A stretch of 64,000 nucleotides of DNA from Jaltomata sinuosa (lineage: Eukaryota > Streptophyta > Magnoliopsida > Solanales > Solanaceae), in contig QJPP01000003.1 of NCBI GenBank assembly GCA_003996215.1, positions 1,612,001-1,676,000 on the forward strand. The letters run 5' to 3'. Shown piece by piece: positions 44,901 to 55,433 of the stretch; position 1 is the first letter of the stretch, and each line of letters begins with the position of its first letter. The translations under genes were made by a program, and so were the position numbers. The notes beneath the pieces were generated by a model, which was not told where the DNA came from, searched no databases, and saw only the letters and a list, made by a program, of their open reading frames with translations.

Positions 44901-46931
44901 TAAACTCAAGCAAAGTCCCAAGTCTATTTGAATCAAAGTTGAAGCTTATGAGTAACTCGCTATGTGACTGATTACGAACACATTCAGACCTTTAAATAAC
45001 ATTCTAATGGTCTTAAAGTGAACAACATAGTCATACTAGAATGTTTAAATCCTTTGGAAGCTTTTTTTTTTTTTTACTAGGCTAAAGCTGGAAAAAACCA
45101 TCCAAGTGCATAAATAACACACATTAAACAATTGATGCCGTATTCAAACATTCAATGCAACATTACAAGATTCCGCAACGGACAGCCAATCATATTTAAG
45201 GTTTTAAACTTTATAGGATTTGTTTAAGCTAGATTTCAAGCTACAACAATTTTCCAAACACATAATCTAACTTGAACAAAATCGACCAGAGGCTATCTTC
45301 ATACCATATTTTCTAGCCGAAAATTAGCTAAACAACAACAACCAAATTCGCACAATTAATGGATCGCAAAAACTAAACATAAAGTAATTAGACGGGGTAG
45401 AATTTACCTTCTGTTGGGCAGCAATTGAGGCCGTCGAGTGTCGAGTTTCAAACTAGCTACTCCGACTCCGACTCCGGTTATCCGAATAGAGCAAGCGAAA
45501 CAAAGGAGCAAGACCAGCAGTGAGTATAAGCAAATCGACAGTGAACAATCAGAGAACAATTTGGTGTGAGTTATTTGTGATAATTTCTTCTGATGCCAAA
45601 ATCCGTGGCTATAATGGAAACCCAAGGGTTCCTTTTATAGCCGAAATTTAGGGCTCCAACGTTTCTTTCCAAGAATTCAAAATTTAAATTCTTGGAAAGC
45701 CAAGTTGCAAAGGAAAATGATGAAATCAGAGAGAGAAAGGAGAGATGCCTACCTTTTCAGGCTGATTTGAAAGAGAAAGTGACGGGTTAGAGGTGTAGCA
45801 CTCGGATTCGTCGGATTAAACTTGTACCCGTCGGATAACACTTTGAATCCGATGGGTCTTCGATTTTCTCCTCTTTTCCGAGGTCTGCAGCCGGCGGTGG
45901 GGGGAAGCTTTATAGATTTACTTTGAGATGACAAAAAGGTGAGAGGATGGCTATAAAAGTAGAGGAGAGAAGGGTGAAGACCACCGGATTTTGCCATCAT
46001 CCGGTGGTCGAGCGGCGGGCGATCTTTTCGAAGTTGTAAAATCTTTGAAAAGGGGAAGAGACAACGTGAGGTGACGGGAGAGGCGCCGTCGCCGTTTTCC
46101 CACCGGTACGAAGCAAAACCCAGCGGGTCTCGGAGGTGAGGCGACGAGAAAAAGGGTTTGGAGTGGGTGGTCATGTCGGTTTCGTTGGAGTGGGACGAGA
46201 GGGTATGGGGTCTGTTTGGTTTTGGTTGAAGATGGGAGAGAGAAAAGAAAAGGGATTAGGATTAGTGGGTTTTGGGCCGGGTGAAGCGGTTTGGGCCGGG
46301 TTAGGAGTTTTTGGGTAGTGGGTTGGGAGGTTTTGGGCCGGGTTAGGAGGAATTGGGTAGTGGGTTAGGAGGTTTTGGGCCGGGTTAGTCAATTTTAGGC
46401 TGAAAGAAATAAAGATTTGGCCCAAAATTTGGTAAATGAATTAATTTGTAGGAAAATTCAATTTTCCACTTAATTAATTTAACGATGCTTCTTTTATCCT
46501 AATTAATTTTCCAATACGTGTATAGATGACTTAAAAATAATTTTGATACGCGTAGTCGCAAACCTCAATTGATAAAACTATATTTTTTGAAATATTATAG
46601 CGATACGACAAAATTTATTTAGAGTTTGAAATAAAAGTTACTATACTGATATCTTATTTAAAAAAATGAATTAAAAAATATTTTGGGGTGATTTTATAAG
46701 ATACAATATTATTAGTTATTATTATTTCATACATAGAAAGTAAAGGAAATAACATATATTATTATTATTATAAAAAGTAAAGGAAATCATTTTTTTTAAA
46801 TGATTATTGGTGCCAAAATTTATTAAAAACTAATATAAAAATAAAAAAATTATTTTGGAAAAGTCCTCGGGACTAAGAAGCATATAAAAATTAATTATGA
46901 GAAAAAGAAGGGCCAAAATTGGGTGTCAACA
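41908..46931 (-). mobile_element. Ogre 5' LTR (right copy), 5,024 bp
   Basis: On the plus strand it runs from TGTCGCGCCC to GGGTGTCAACA. It keeps the ends and conserved blocks of the left copy but differs in most of the AT-rich part (42180-43500) and is about 800 bp shorter between the GAACTCCAGCTCTCCGG block and the GGCAGCAATTGAGGCCGT block. A G-rich stretch (46260-46400) with repeated GGTTTTGGGCCGGG lies upstream of the TATA box in element orientation. Confidence 0.9.
45633..45640 (-). promoter_or_regulatory. TATA box in the Ogre 5' LTR
   Basis: The minus strand reads GGCTATAAAAGGAAC about 1.29 kb into the LTR, so transcription would begin near 45605. The context is conserved with the left LTR. 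Confidence 0.78.
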
Positions 46932-48163
46932 GTGCCCACTCAGGCAGACAAATAATCAGGGTCAGCAGCAGCCTAGAGCGGTGGTCCCGACAGGTAGAGG
47001 CAGTAATGCTAGAGGTCATCCGCAGGGTGGGCGAGAAAACTTTCAGGGAGGTCGGGGCGACAAAGGGAATGGCGGTGCGGGCAGGGATGCAGCACAGCCA
47101 GCCTAAGAAGTTGCCCGGATTGATGATCGGGCTTATTGCTATGCATTTACAGGGAGAACCGAGGTGGAAGCGTCAGATGTAGTGTTCACATGTACCATTC
47201 TCTTCTGTGATAAAATGGCTTTGGTGTTATTTGACCCAGGTTCTACATATTCTTATGTGTCTGTGAGTTTTGCGTTGGGTCTGGAATTGACTTGTGATAT
47301 CCTTAATTCCCCTATTCATGTTTCTACCTCGATTGGAGAGTCTGTGACTGTGACTCATGTTTATCCTGACTGTTCTGTTGTGTTTGTGGGGTTGCATACT
47401 TGGGTAGACTTGGTAATCTTGGATATGACTGATTTTGATATTATCTTGGGCATGACATGGTTGTCTCTTTATCATGTTGTGTTGAAATGTAACGCCAAGA
47501 CTGTGGCTCTAGAGATTCCGGGTAAGGATAGACTAGAGTGGGAAGGTGTGTACAAGACTAGGCCAGTTAAGGTTATATCATTTGTTCAGGCTAAGAAGCT
47601 AGTGGAGAGGGGGTGTCTAGCCTTCTTGGCTTATCTCCGGGATGATAGTGTGGAGTCCCATCTATTGAGTCAGTTCTGGTGGTTTCTGAGTTTCTAGAGG
47701 TGTTTCCAGCGGATTTGCCTAATATGCCTCCGGACAGGGATATAGACTTTTGTATTGATTTGGAGCCAGGCACTCGTCCCATTTCCATTCTTCCATATCG
47801 TATGGCTCCGGCAGAGTTAAAGGAACTTAAGACTCAGCTGCAGGAACTCCTAGATAAGGGATTTATCCATCCCAGTGCTTCGCCTTGGGGTGCTCCTGTT
47901 TTGTTTGAAAGAAAAAGGATGGTAGTATGCGGATGTGCATAGATTATAGATAGTTGAACAAGGTGACCATCCGGAATAAGTACCCTCTACCCCGCATTGA
48001 TGATTTGATTGACCAGCTTCAGGGTGCATCGGTGTTTTTGAAAATTTACTTAAGGTCAGGGTACCATCAGTTGAGGATTAGGCCTGAGGACATTCCCAAG
48101 GCTGCTTTTCGGACCCGGTATAGGCATTACGAATTCCTAGTAATGTCATTTGGTTTGACTAAT
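46932..48163 (+). pseudogene. gag-pro-pol: Chromovirus gag end, protease and RT N-terminal half
   Basis: The first part encodes the end of gag (a truncated zinc-knuckle Cys, then a Gly/Gln/Arg-rich tail) with a TAA at 47104-47106. In the same frame follows protease, with VLFDPGSTYSYVSVSFALGL (catalytic DPGS) and FDIILGMTWL. A frameshift near 47690 leads into the RT start (FPADLPNMPPDRDIDFCIDL, GFIHPSASPWGAPVLF). A second shift near 47930 leads into RNKYPLPRIDDLIDQLQGAS and FLVMSFGLTN, where the Athila-like element interrupts at 48164. Confidence 0.9.
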
Positions 48164-49716
48164 TGATACGCCCAAACTACACCTCAATTAAGAAGCGTAA
48201 GCGGTCGTCGTCAAATATAGAACCCAACCGAGGTTGGGGTCGATCCCACAGGGAATAAAGTGTAAATTAAGTCGTTAGTAAATTAATTGACTCTTAATCA
48301 ATAGTTTCCGGTAATTTGGGGGGGATTTAAATGTCAAATTCACACAAGTTAACTAACAAGCAACAAATTTTCAAGAGTTTATAATCAATGTGAGAATGAA
48401 CTAGGGAAGTGTTCACCATGGCGTCGTAACAATTTCGACTCAAAGCTTAACCGGGTTCTTTCTATATGCATATCACAATGTGATTGAATTAATGGTATCA
48501 TCTAAACGTTTCTCAACCAAATAGACGAATTTCCTTTTCAATTCTCTCGAACTTGAAAATGTGAACTTTCTTATTTCAATCCTAAACATCAAGTAGATTA
48601 ATCTAGTTACAACATTAATCATAAGACGAGAGTTGGTAGTCTCGAATCCTCGTAGTTAATCAAATTTCCCGGTTTTAATCTCTTTGTTCAAGCAAATTAA
48701 ACCTAGGCATGTCCTAATATTTGCAACCACTAGAAAACGTTAATAACGAATGATTAACAACGTGACAACATATAGATTGAACCCAATGCTACCTGGAATC
48801 TATATTGCTACTTTTGCCATGGCTCCCACAACCCTAGTTGTGGAAGTTTAGCCACTCATGCTGGCAAAATGAAGCAAGGAAATAATGATATTCATAAAGG
48901 AAGAAAGAATTCTTACAATAGAAAAATCTTCATTACTTTGAACTTCGAAGAATTCAAACACTAATGGAGAAATTCCCAAGGAAGAAGACAAAGACGTGTT
49001 TTCTTCGTTCTTTTTTTTTCTCTCAAAATCGCCTCAAAAGTGCATTACAAATATTAGATAATAGATCATAAAATAACCCTAACACAGGGTATTTATAGTA
49101 GTCCAGAAAATAAAGTCCAAAAATAGAATTTTCGGAATCCCGCTTCGCCTTGACGGGTCGCCTGACGGACCGTCATCCATGTGACTGGCCGTCACTTGAG
49201 CCGTCACAGCTAAACAGTGAGCTCCCAGGAAAATCTTCAGGTAAGTCATCCAGCAGGTGACGACTTACAGCTTTATAGGGTAAATCGCATTTCCCAAATG
49301 CATTTTATGATAAATTTTCAGGTAAGTCGTCACATGCTCGATGACTTAGATGTATATAGGGTAAAACGCATTTGAGGAGCGCGTTTTATGTGCATTTGTT
49401 TTTTGTTTTATCTTGGTGGCCTGGGTGACGGTCCATCAGGCCAGTGATGGGCCGTCACTCCTAGGCAGTGCTCGATGAACTTGTTGTCTCATCCTGGCGG
49501 CCTGGCTGACGGCTAGTCACAGGTGTGACGGTCAGTCATGCCAGCCGTCAGGCTTAACCAGTTGAGGTTTTTGAATATTTTTTCTTCCGTTTCCATCTCT
49601 AGCTCCATTCCCTACAAATATAACAATAAAACATCAAAAACCACAAAAGTTGCTTGAAAACTCGCGAGTATTCTTAGTTAAAGGCGTCAAATATACCGTA
49701 GAATCCCGGCACATCA
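48164..49716 (-). mobile_element. Athila-like 3' LTR
   Basis: On the plus strand it runs from TGATACGCCCAAACTACACC to CCCGGCACATCA. It contains a TATA box at 49090-49097 (minus) and a cluster of TGACGG/CCGTCA motifs at 49150-49555, as in its partner LTR. Confidence 0.93.
49090..49097 (-). promoter_or_regulatory. TATA box in the Athila-like LTR
   Basis: The minus strand reads CTATAAATACCC. It is repeated at the same place in the other LTR. The CCGTCA cluster lies directly upstream in element orientation. Confidence 0.75.
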
Positions 49717-51193
49717 ACACCCTCAACTTAAAACGTTCGCTTGTCCTCAAGCAAAATGACAACAAAAAGAAAATGACGACTCAACTAAGAATACAAACAC
49801 ATATCTCTAGCAAATTATGGCCACTCAACAGCTTATTAAATTTAAATCAAGCCCCCAGGTAGCACACAAATGTATGAAACGCTAACTTGCAAGAATCCAA
49901 ATATGTCATTCCGATATGATAGAATATTCTGCATACACACACAGCAGCTATCCCAACAGTCAATAGATGATACAGAAATCTCGGTGCTCTCACCACAAAG
50001 AAATCCCATACACAAGATTTGGGACTAGGTAAGGCGCTCACACTCACAAATGATTTCAAACAATGCACATGCAATGCCATAAGCTTGCCCTTGCTATTCT
50101 ATTTCAGTTTTTTTTTCAGAAAGCCGTTCAGGATCACTACAGGACTTGTTTTGACTTGTAATGAGGCTTCGGGTGCAGGTAGGATACATTTAGGGAATAG
50201 TGACTAAACCCTCCTTGTAAATCGACCTATTATTACCATTCAACCCTTTTTTATTTTATTTTTTTATTTTTTTATCCACTCTTAATCACCTTTGATTTCA
50301 TTATTTCTTGCTACAGGTGTGGCTTTTTTAACTTGATAACTCTTTTTCTTTCTTTTTCACTTTTTTCTGTCTTTTCATTTGGCACACACCTGCACTTTCT
50401 ATCCCCAACAACAACCAATTAAGCACAACCCCATCTTTCTTATCATGTACCTCTACAGTAGCCACCCTCAACTTAGGCTAATTGCCTGAGTTAAGGTGCA
50501 CGATGTCCAAGGAGGGACCAGGGCCAAAATAAAGACTCAAAGTTAAAAAGGGAAGGGTAATAGGTTATTGCAAGAATAAAGTCAACTTTGGCTCAAACAG
50601 GGATCAAAGGGGTTATTTACATTTGGATAGTCTTTTAGGCTAAGTGGACTGCACACAAAAAAGGCTTGTGATCCTTTCCTAAGCAACCAATTTCAAGCTT
50701 AACTAAATAGACCGGGCAAGTTCTAGATGCATGCACAGAGTAAGAGTTTATAACAATAAGCTCACACACACTTGGAACCAAGAAACCATACCACTGCCAA
50801 CTATCAAAACAACAGTTTGGCTTAAGCACAATTATTACAATCACATCCATTCAATGACATTCAGAGATCCAGAACAGTCAATCATTTCCAACATAAGTAC
50901 AAAATCAACTTTTTCAGAGGGGGCTCCTTTTAGTTCAACTTGCCAAAAAGACCATGCTTGCTATAGACACCACACCACAACACAACATAAACAAAATTAA
51001 AATGACAACCTAAATATGCCGGTTCTACTGGATAGCACACCAAGAAAAAAGAAACACGGCAACAAAAACCCTCGGTGGTGCTAGACTCAAAGGTATCCAA
51101 ACACCCTCAACTTAGCCTCATGCATTGTTCCCAATGTATGTATATGAAAACTCAACTTATGAGAGAAAGGAATACCTGTGAAGCCCTTAGGCC
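49717..51193 (-). other. Athila-like element, 3' non-coding region
   Basis: About 1.5 kb lies between the gag-protease stop and the LTR. No RT, RNase H or integrase motif is visible on either strand. Short frames here have no domain. Where an autonomous Athila would carry pol, only non-coding sequence remains. Confidence 0.7.
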
Positions 51194-53766
51194 TCAGAAT
51201 CTGGTACGATGTTGGAGACCGTCGAGGTCTCCAACATGGAAGTAGTCTCTGGAATAGGTGCAAGCAACATCAGCCAGTTGAGCTCCAACTTTCTCTTTTA
51301 TCGACTCCTCAACTATTCGAGACAACTTCGTCACTCTTTCTAACTCCTTTTCCTTGTTGGTTCTCTTCCGGTGTTTTCTTTTCTTTGATTTGTTCTCACC
51401 GCCTTCATCTATAGGTTTCTCTACCTGCGATCCCAATATCAACCTCATAACAGCTAGGGTCTCAACAACACCCTTCTCCTCAATATGCACATCTGTAGGG
51501 GCTTCATCAATAATATTGAGAACAAAGACCACCCTCATATCTCTTGGTGGCTTCATCGATTTACACACATCAAACTTAACCAATTCATTGTTCAGTCTGA
51601 ATGTCAGTTTGTTTCTTTCCATGTCGACTAACACTCTTTCAGTGGCTAACAATGTCCGTCCCAAGATTATGGGAACTTCAAAGTCCACTTCGCAATCTAA
51701 GATTACAAAGTCCGCTGGGAATATAAACTTACCAATCTTCACTAGCACATCATACAATATTCCCACCGGTCGCTTTACTGAACGATCGGCCATTAGCACC
51801 CTCATGGTAGTTGGTTTGGGGGCTCCCAAGCCCAACTGCTTATAGACTGCTAGTGGCATCAAGTTGATGCTAGCACCAAGATCACATAAAGCTTTTTGAA
51901 AATTGAATTTACCGATTGTACAGGGAACAGTAAAAGCACTTGGATCTTCTTTCTTTTGCACTAACGATCTTGAAGAAATAGCACTGCAGTGGTGGAGGTT
52001 ATCTTCCGGTTCAAAGCTTACTGACTTCTTCTTGGAAATCAAGTCCTTCATGAACTTGGCATATCCGGGCATTTTCTCAAGAGCGTCCACCAGTGGGATG
52101 TTAACTGATATCTGCTTGAGCATGATCATGAACTTGTGGAACTTGCTATCTTCCATTTTTTTCTTCAACCGTTGTGGGAAAGGAGAAGGTGGCCGAGGCA
52201 TCATAGTTGGAAGTTTTTCAACTTTCTTGCCTTTGTCCGTGAGCACTTGAGTAGCATCCTCTACCACATTTTCATCCGCAACATCACCTTTTTGAGTCTG
52301 AATTACCGGATGTGATTCCAATAATGTTTTATTGCTTCTCGTAGTGATCGCCATACAACTCCCATCATTCCTCGGGTTTTGAATGGTGTCACTCGGCATG
52401 GTACCTGTCTTCCTCTGATTTAGGAACGCCGAGATTTGACTCATTTGTTGTTCTAACTGCTTGATTGAGGTGGAATGAGAATCCACCAACTGACTCATTG
52501 ATGATATTTCATATTTCATTTCCTTGACTCCGGAGTCAGTAGATTCCACCTTCAACAACATCTTTGCCATCATATTCTCCAATTTGGATGTCCCTGTCTC
52601 ATTGCTAACTCTTTCACTATTACCAGGTGGTACGTACAACCCACCTCTATCAGTTTTATTCTTCCAGAACCCCTGATCACGATCTCTGTAGCCAGCTTTT
52701 TCATAGTTGTCTTTCTGATAGTTCCAACCTTGGTTTCCCTGGCCATTGGCCTGGAAACCCCCTAAATAATTAGCCTCCTCATCAGATTCAAACTCTGCTG
52801 CTCTACCTTGGGAACCCACAACTTTCACTTTCTCCATACCTCCTGACAGCAAATGTTTTGTCAATAGGTCCATTTGCGTTTTCAGATGGGCCATATCTTG
52901 GTCCCGCTCTTCCTCTTTCCTGCGCTGTTTTGCTGACATACCGAATGCATAAGTGCTAGCAGCTACCTCTGTATCCCGTGTATGCCAGGCCCTATTGGTT
53001 TTAGTGAGCCGGTCCAAAATAGTTGTGGCATCGATAAAGGTAAGACCCATAATGCTCTACCTGCTACATTATCCAGTGTCGGCTTGGTAGCCGAATTCAG
53101 TGCCTTGTAGAATGTCTGCATCAAAAAATTGTCGGTCAACTGATGGTTTAGGCATTGTGTCAGCTTTTTCTTGAACCGCAACCAGGTCTCATGTAATGCC
53201 TCCTGAGGTTGTTGCCTGAAATTGCTGATTTCATCCCTCAACTGTATCATCCTAGAGGGAGGAAAGAACCTTTCTAGGAAAGCTCCTTTTAACTCTCCCC
53301 AGGTTGTTATAGAATCGAGAGTTAGCTCAGTCAACCACATCGCTGCTTCATCAGACAGAGACAGTGGGAACAACCTAAGCCTGATGGCCTTCTGATTCAC
53401 TCCCGGCAATTCAAACGACTTGCAGATGCTCACAAAATTCATCAGGTGCCTGTTGGGGTCATCACCAGCCACACCACAAAACAACCCTCTCAAATTCAAC
53501 AGCTGAATCATTGTGCTAGTAATGTTGAACTTGGCCTCGGGCGCTAGCGGAGGAAGAACAATGGCGCCCGTAGCACCAACTCCATCTAATGCAATATCAT
53601 CCTCGATATCCTCAGCATTCAAGTGATGCTGAGCCTATTGAGCCTGCTGTTCTGCAGCGAGCCTTGCTGCCTCCTGCTGTTGTGCATTCATGGTTTGCCT
53701 TAGCGTTCTTGCGAGCTCGGGGTCGTAGGGTAATATTGGTTCACCCGAGCGTCGGGTACTTGGCAT
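51194..53766 (-). pseudogene. gag-pro: Athila-type gag-protease
   Basis: The first Met is at 53764-53766 (MPSTRRSGEPILPYDP). A TAG at 53635-53637 interrupts after 43 codons. The gag core follows (FPLSLSDEAAMWL, WGELKGAFLERFFPPSR, LHETWLRFKKKL). A frameshift near 53047 leads into the 618-codon frame (53050-51194) with a coiled-coil stretch around MSQLVDSHSTSIKQLEQQM. The protease segment carries FTVPCTIGKFNFQKALCDLG, ASINLMPLAVYKQLGLGAPK and PADFVILDCEVDFEVPIILG, the Athila form with CDLGAS at the active site. A basic tail (KKRKHRKRTNKEK) precedes the stop. No RT follows. Confidence 0.9.
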
Positions 53767-53871
53767 GCACAACTTTGTACCCTGTAACAAACAAAAACAA
53801 CAAATAAAAGTAAAAGCAGGAAATATGACTAAGAATCAAATAAACACACCGGACTTAATGAACGATCGTAT

Positions 53872-53889
53872 TCCCCGGCAACGGCGCTA
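53872..53889 (-). other. Athila-like primer-binding site (tRNA-Asp)
   Basis: The minus strand reads TAGCGCCGTTGCCGGGGA a few bases after the LTR. It matches the 3' end of tRNA-Asp with one change (A for G at the second base), the primer used by Athila elements. Confidence 0.85.
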
Positions 53890-53894
53890 AATTT

Positions 53895-55433
53895 TGATAC
53901 GCTCAAACTACACCTCAATTAAGAACCATAAGCGGTCGTCGTCAAATATAGAACCCAACCGAGGTTGGGGTCGATCCCACAGGGAATAAAGTGTAAATTA
54001 AGTCGTTAGTAAATTACTTGACTCTTAATCAATAGTTCCAGCAATTTGGGGGGGATTTAAATGTCAAATTCACACAAGTTAACTAACAAGCAACAAATTT
54101 TCAAGAGTTTGTAATCAATGTGAGAATGAACTAGGGAAGTGTTCACCATGGCGTCGTAACAATTTCGATTCAAAGCTTAACCGGGTTCTTTCTATATGTA
54201 TATCACGATGTGATTGAATTAATGTTATCATCTAAACGTTTTTCAACCAAATAAATGAATTTCCTTTTCAATTCTCTCGAACTTGAAAAGGTGAAATTTC
54301 TTATTTCAATCCAAACATCAAGTAGATTAATCTAGTTACAGCATTAATCATAAGACGAGAGTTGGTAGTCTCGAATCCTCGTAGTTAATTTCCCAGTTTT
54401 AATCTCTTTGTTCAAGCAAATTAAACCTAGGCATGTCCTAATGTTTGCAACTACTAGAAAACATTAATAACGAATGATTAACAACGTGACAACATATAGA
54501 TTGAACCCAATGCTACCCGGAATCTATATTGCTACTTTTGTCATGGCTCCCATAACCCTAGTTGTGGGAGTTTAGCCACTCATGCTGGCAAAACGAAGCA
54601 AAGAAATAATGATATTCATAAAGGAAGAAAGAATTCTTACAATAGAAAAATCTTCTTTACTTTGAACTTCGAAGAATTCAAGCACTAATGGAGAAATTCC
54701 CAAGGAAGAAGACAAACACGTGTTTTCTTCATTCTTTTTTTTTCTCTCAAAATTGCCTCAAAAGTGCGTTACAAATATTAGATAATAGATCATAAAATAA
54801 CCCTAACACAGGGTATTTATAGTAGTCCAGGAAATAAAGTCCAAAAATAGAATTTTCGGAATCCCGCTTCGCCTTGACAGGTCGCCTGACGGACCGTCAT
54901 GCATGTGACTGGCCGTCACTTGAGCCGTCACAGCTAAACAATGAGCTCCCAGGCAAATCTTCAGGTAAGTCGTCCAGCAGGTGACGACTTACAGCTTTAT
55001 AGGGTAAATCACATTTCCCAAATGCGTTTTATGACAAATTTTCAGGTAAGTCGTCACCTGCTCGATGACTTACATGTATATAGGGTAAAACGCATTTGAG
55101 GAGTGCGTTTTATGTGTATTTGTTTTCTGTTTTATCTTGGTGGCCTGGGTGACGGGCCGTCAGATGGGCCGTTACTCCTAGGCAGTGCTCGATGAACTTG
55201 ATGTCTCATCCTGGCGGCCTGGCTGACGGCCAGTCACAGGTGTGACGGTCAGTCATGCCAGCCGTCAGGCTTAACCAGTTGAGGTTTTTGAATATTTTTT
55301 CTTCCGTTTCCATCTCTAGCTCCATTCCTTACAAATATAACAATAAAACATCAAAAACCACAAAAGTTGCTTGAAAACTCGGGAGTATTCTTAGTTAAAG
55401 ACGTCAAATATGCCGTAGAATCCCGGCACATCA
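53895..55433 (-). mobile_element. Athila-like 5' LTR
   Basis: On the plus strand it runs from TGATACGCTCAAACTACACC to CCCGGCACATCA. It is close to the copy at 48164-49716, with scattered substitutions and small indels, such as a loss of about 16 bp near 55160 within the CCGTCA cluster. Confidence 0.93.
54814..54821 (-). promoter_or_regulatory. TATA box in the Athila-like 5' LTR
   Basis: The minus strand reads CTATAAATACCC, identical to the other LTR. It would drive transcription of the gag-protease. Confidence 0.78.

Larger units (their letters stand above)
24943..46931 (-). mobile_element. Ogre/Tat-lineage Ty3/gypsy retrotransposon, about 22 kb
   Basis: On the minus strand the order is LTR (41908-46931), primer site, ORF1, gag-protease, intron, RT, RNase H, second RNase H, integrase, a tandem-repeat-rich 3' untranslated region, polypurine tract and LTR (24943-30338). 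Very long LTRs starting TGTTGACACCCAATTTTGGC, an ORF upstream of gag, an intron before RT and a duplicated RNase H together define the Ogre/Tat lineage. The two LTRs differ in length (5,396 and 5,024 bp) and align poorly in their AT-rich parts. Flanks are AGTAG on the left and GTGCC on the right, with no target duplication. The left flank is a gypsy LTR and the right flank a gypsy gag, so the unit is probably recombinant. Confidence 0.93.
48164..55433 (-). mobile_element. Athila-like LTR element with gag-protease only, 7.3 kb
   Basis: LTRs of 1,553 and 1,539 bp bound a 4.2-kb interior on the minus strand. The target duplication is CTAAT (48159-48163) and CCAAT (55434-55438), one mismatch, and the host RT frame resumes across it. 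The primer site matches tRNA-Asp as in Athila. The interior encodes gag and protease of Athila type but no RT, RNase H or integrase, so it depends on another element for replication. The LTRs differ by only a few per cent by eye, so the insertion is fairly recent. Confidence 0.92.

Noticed and set aside
45749..46425. Minus and plus frames in the GC-richer part of the Ogre LTR
   Set aside because: They come from G-rich repeats and U3 sequence; no similarity to known proteins, and the same region differs in the other LTR.
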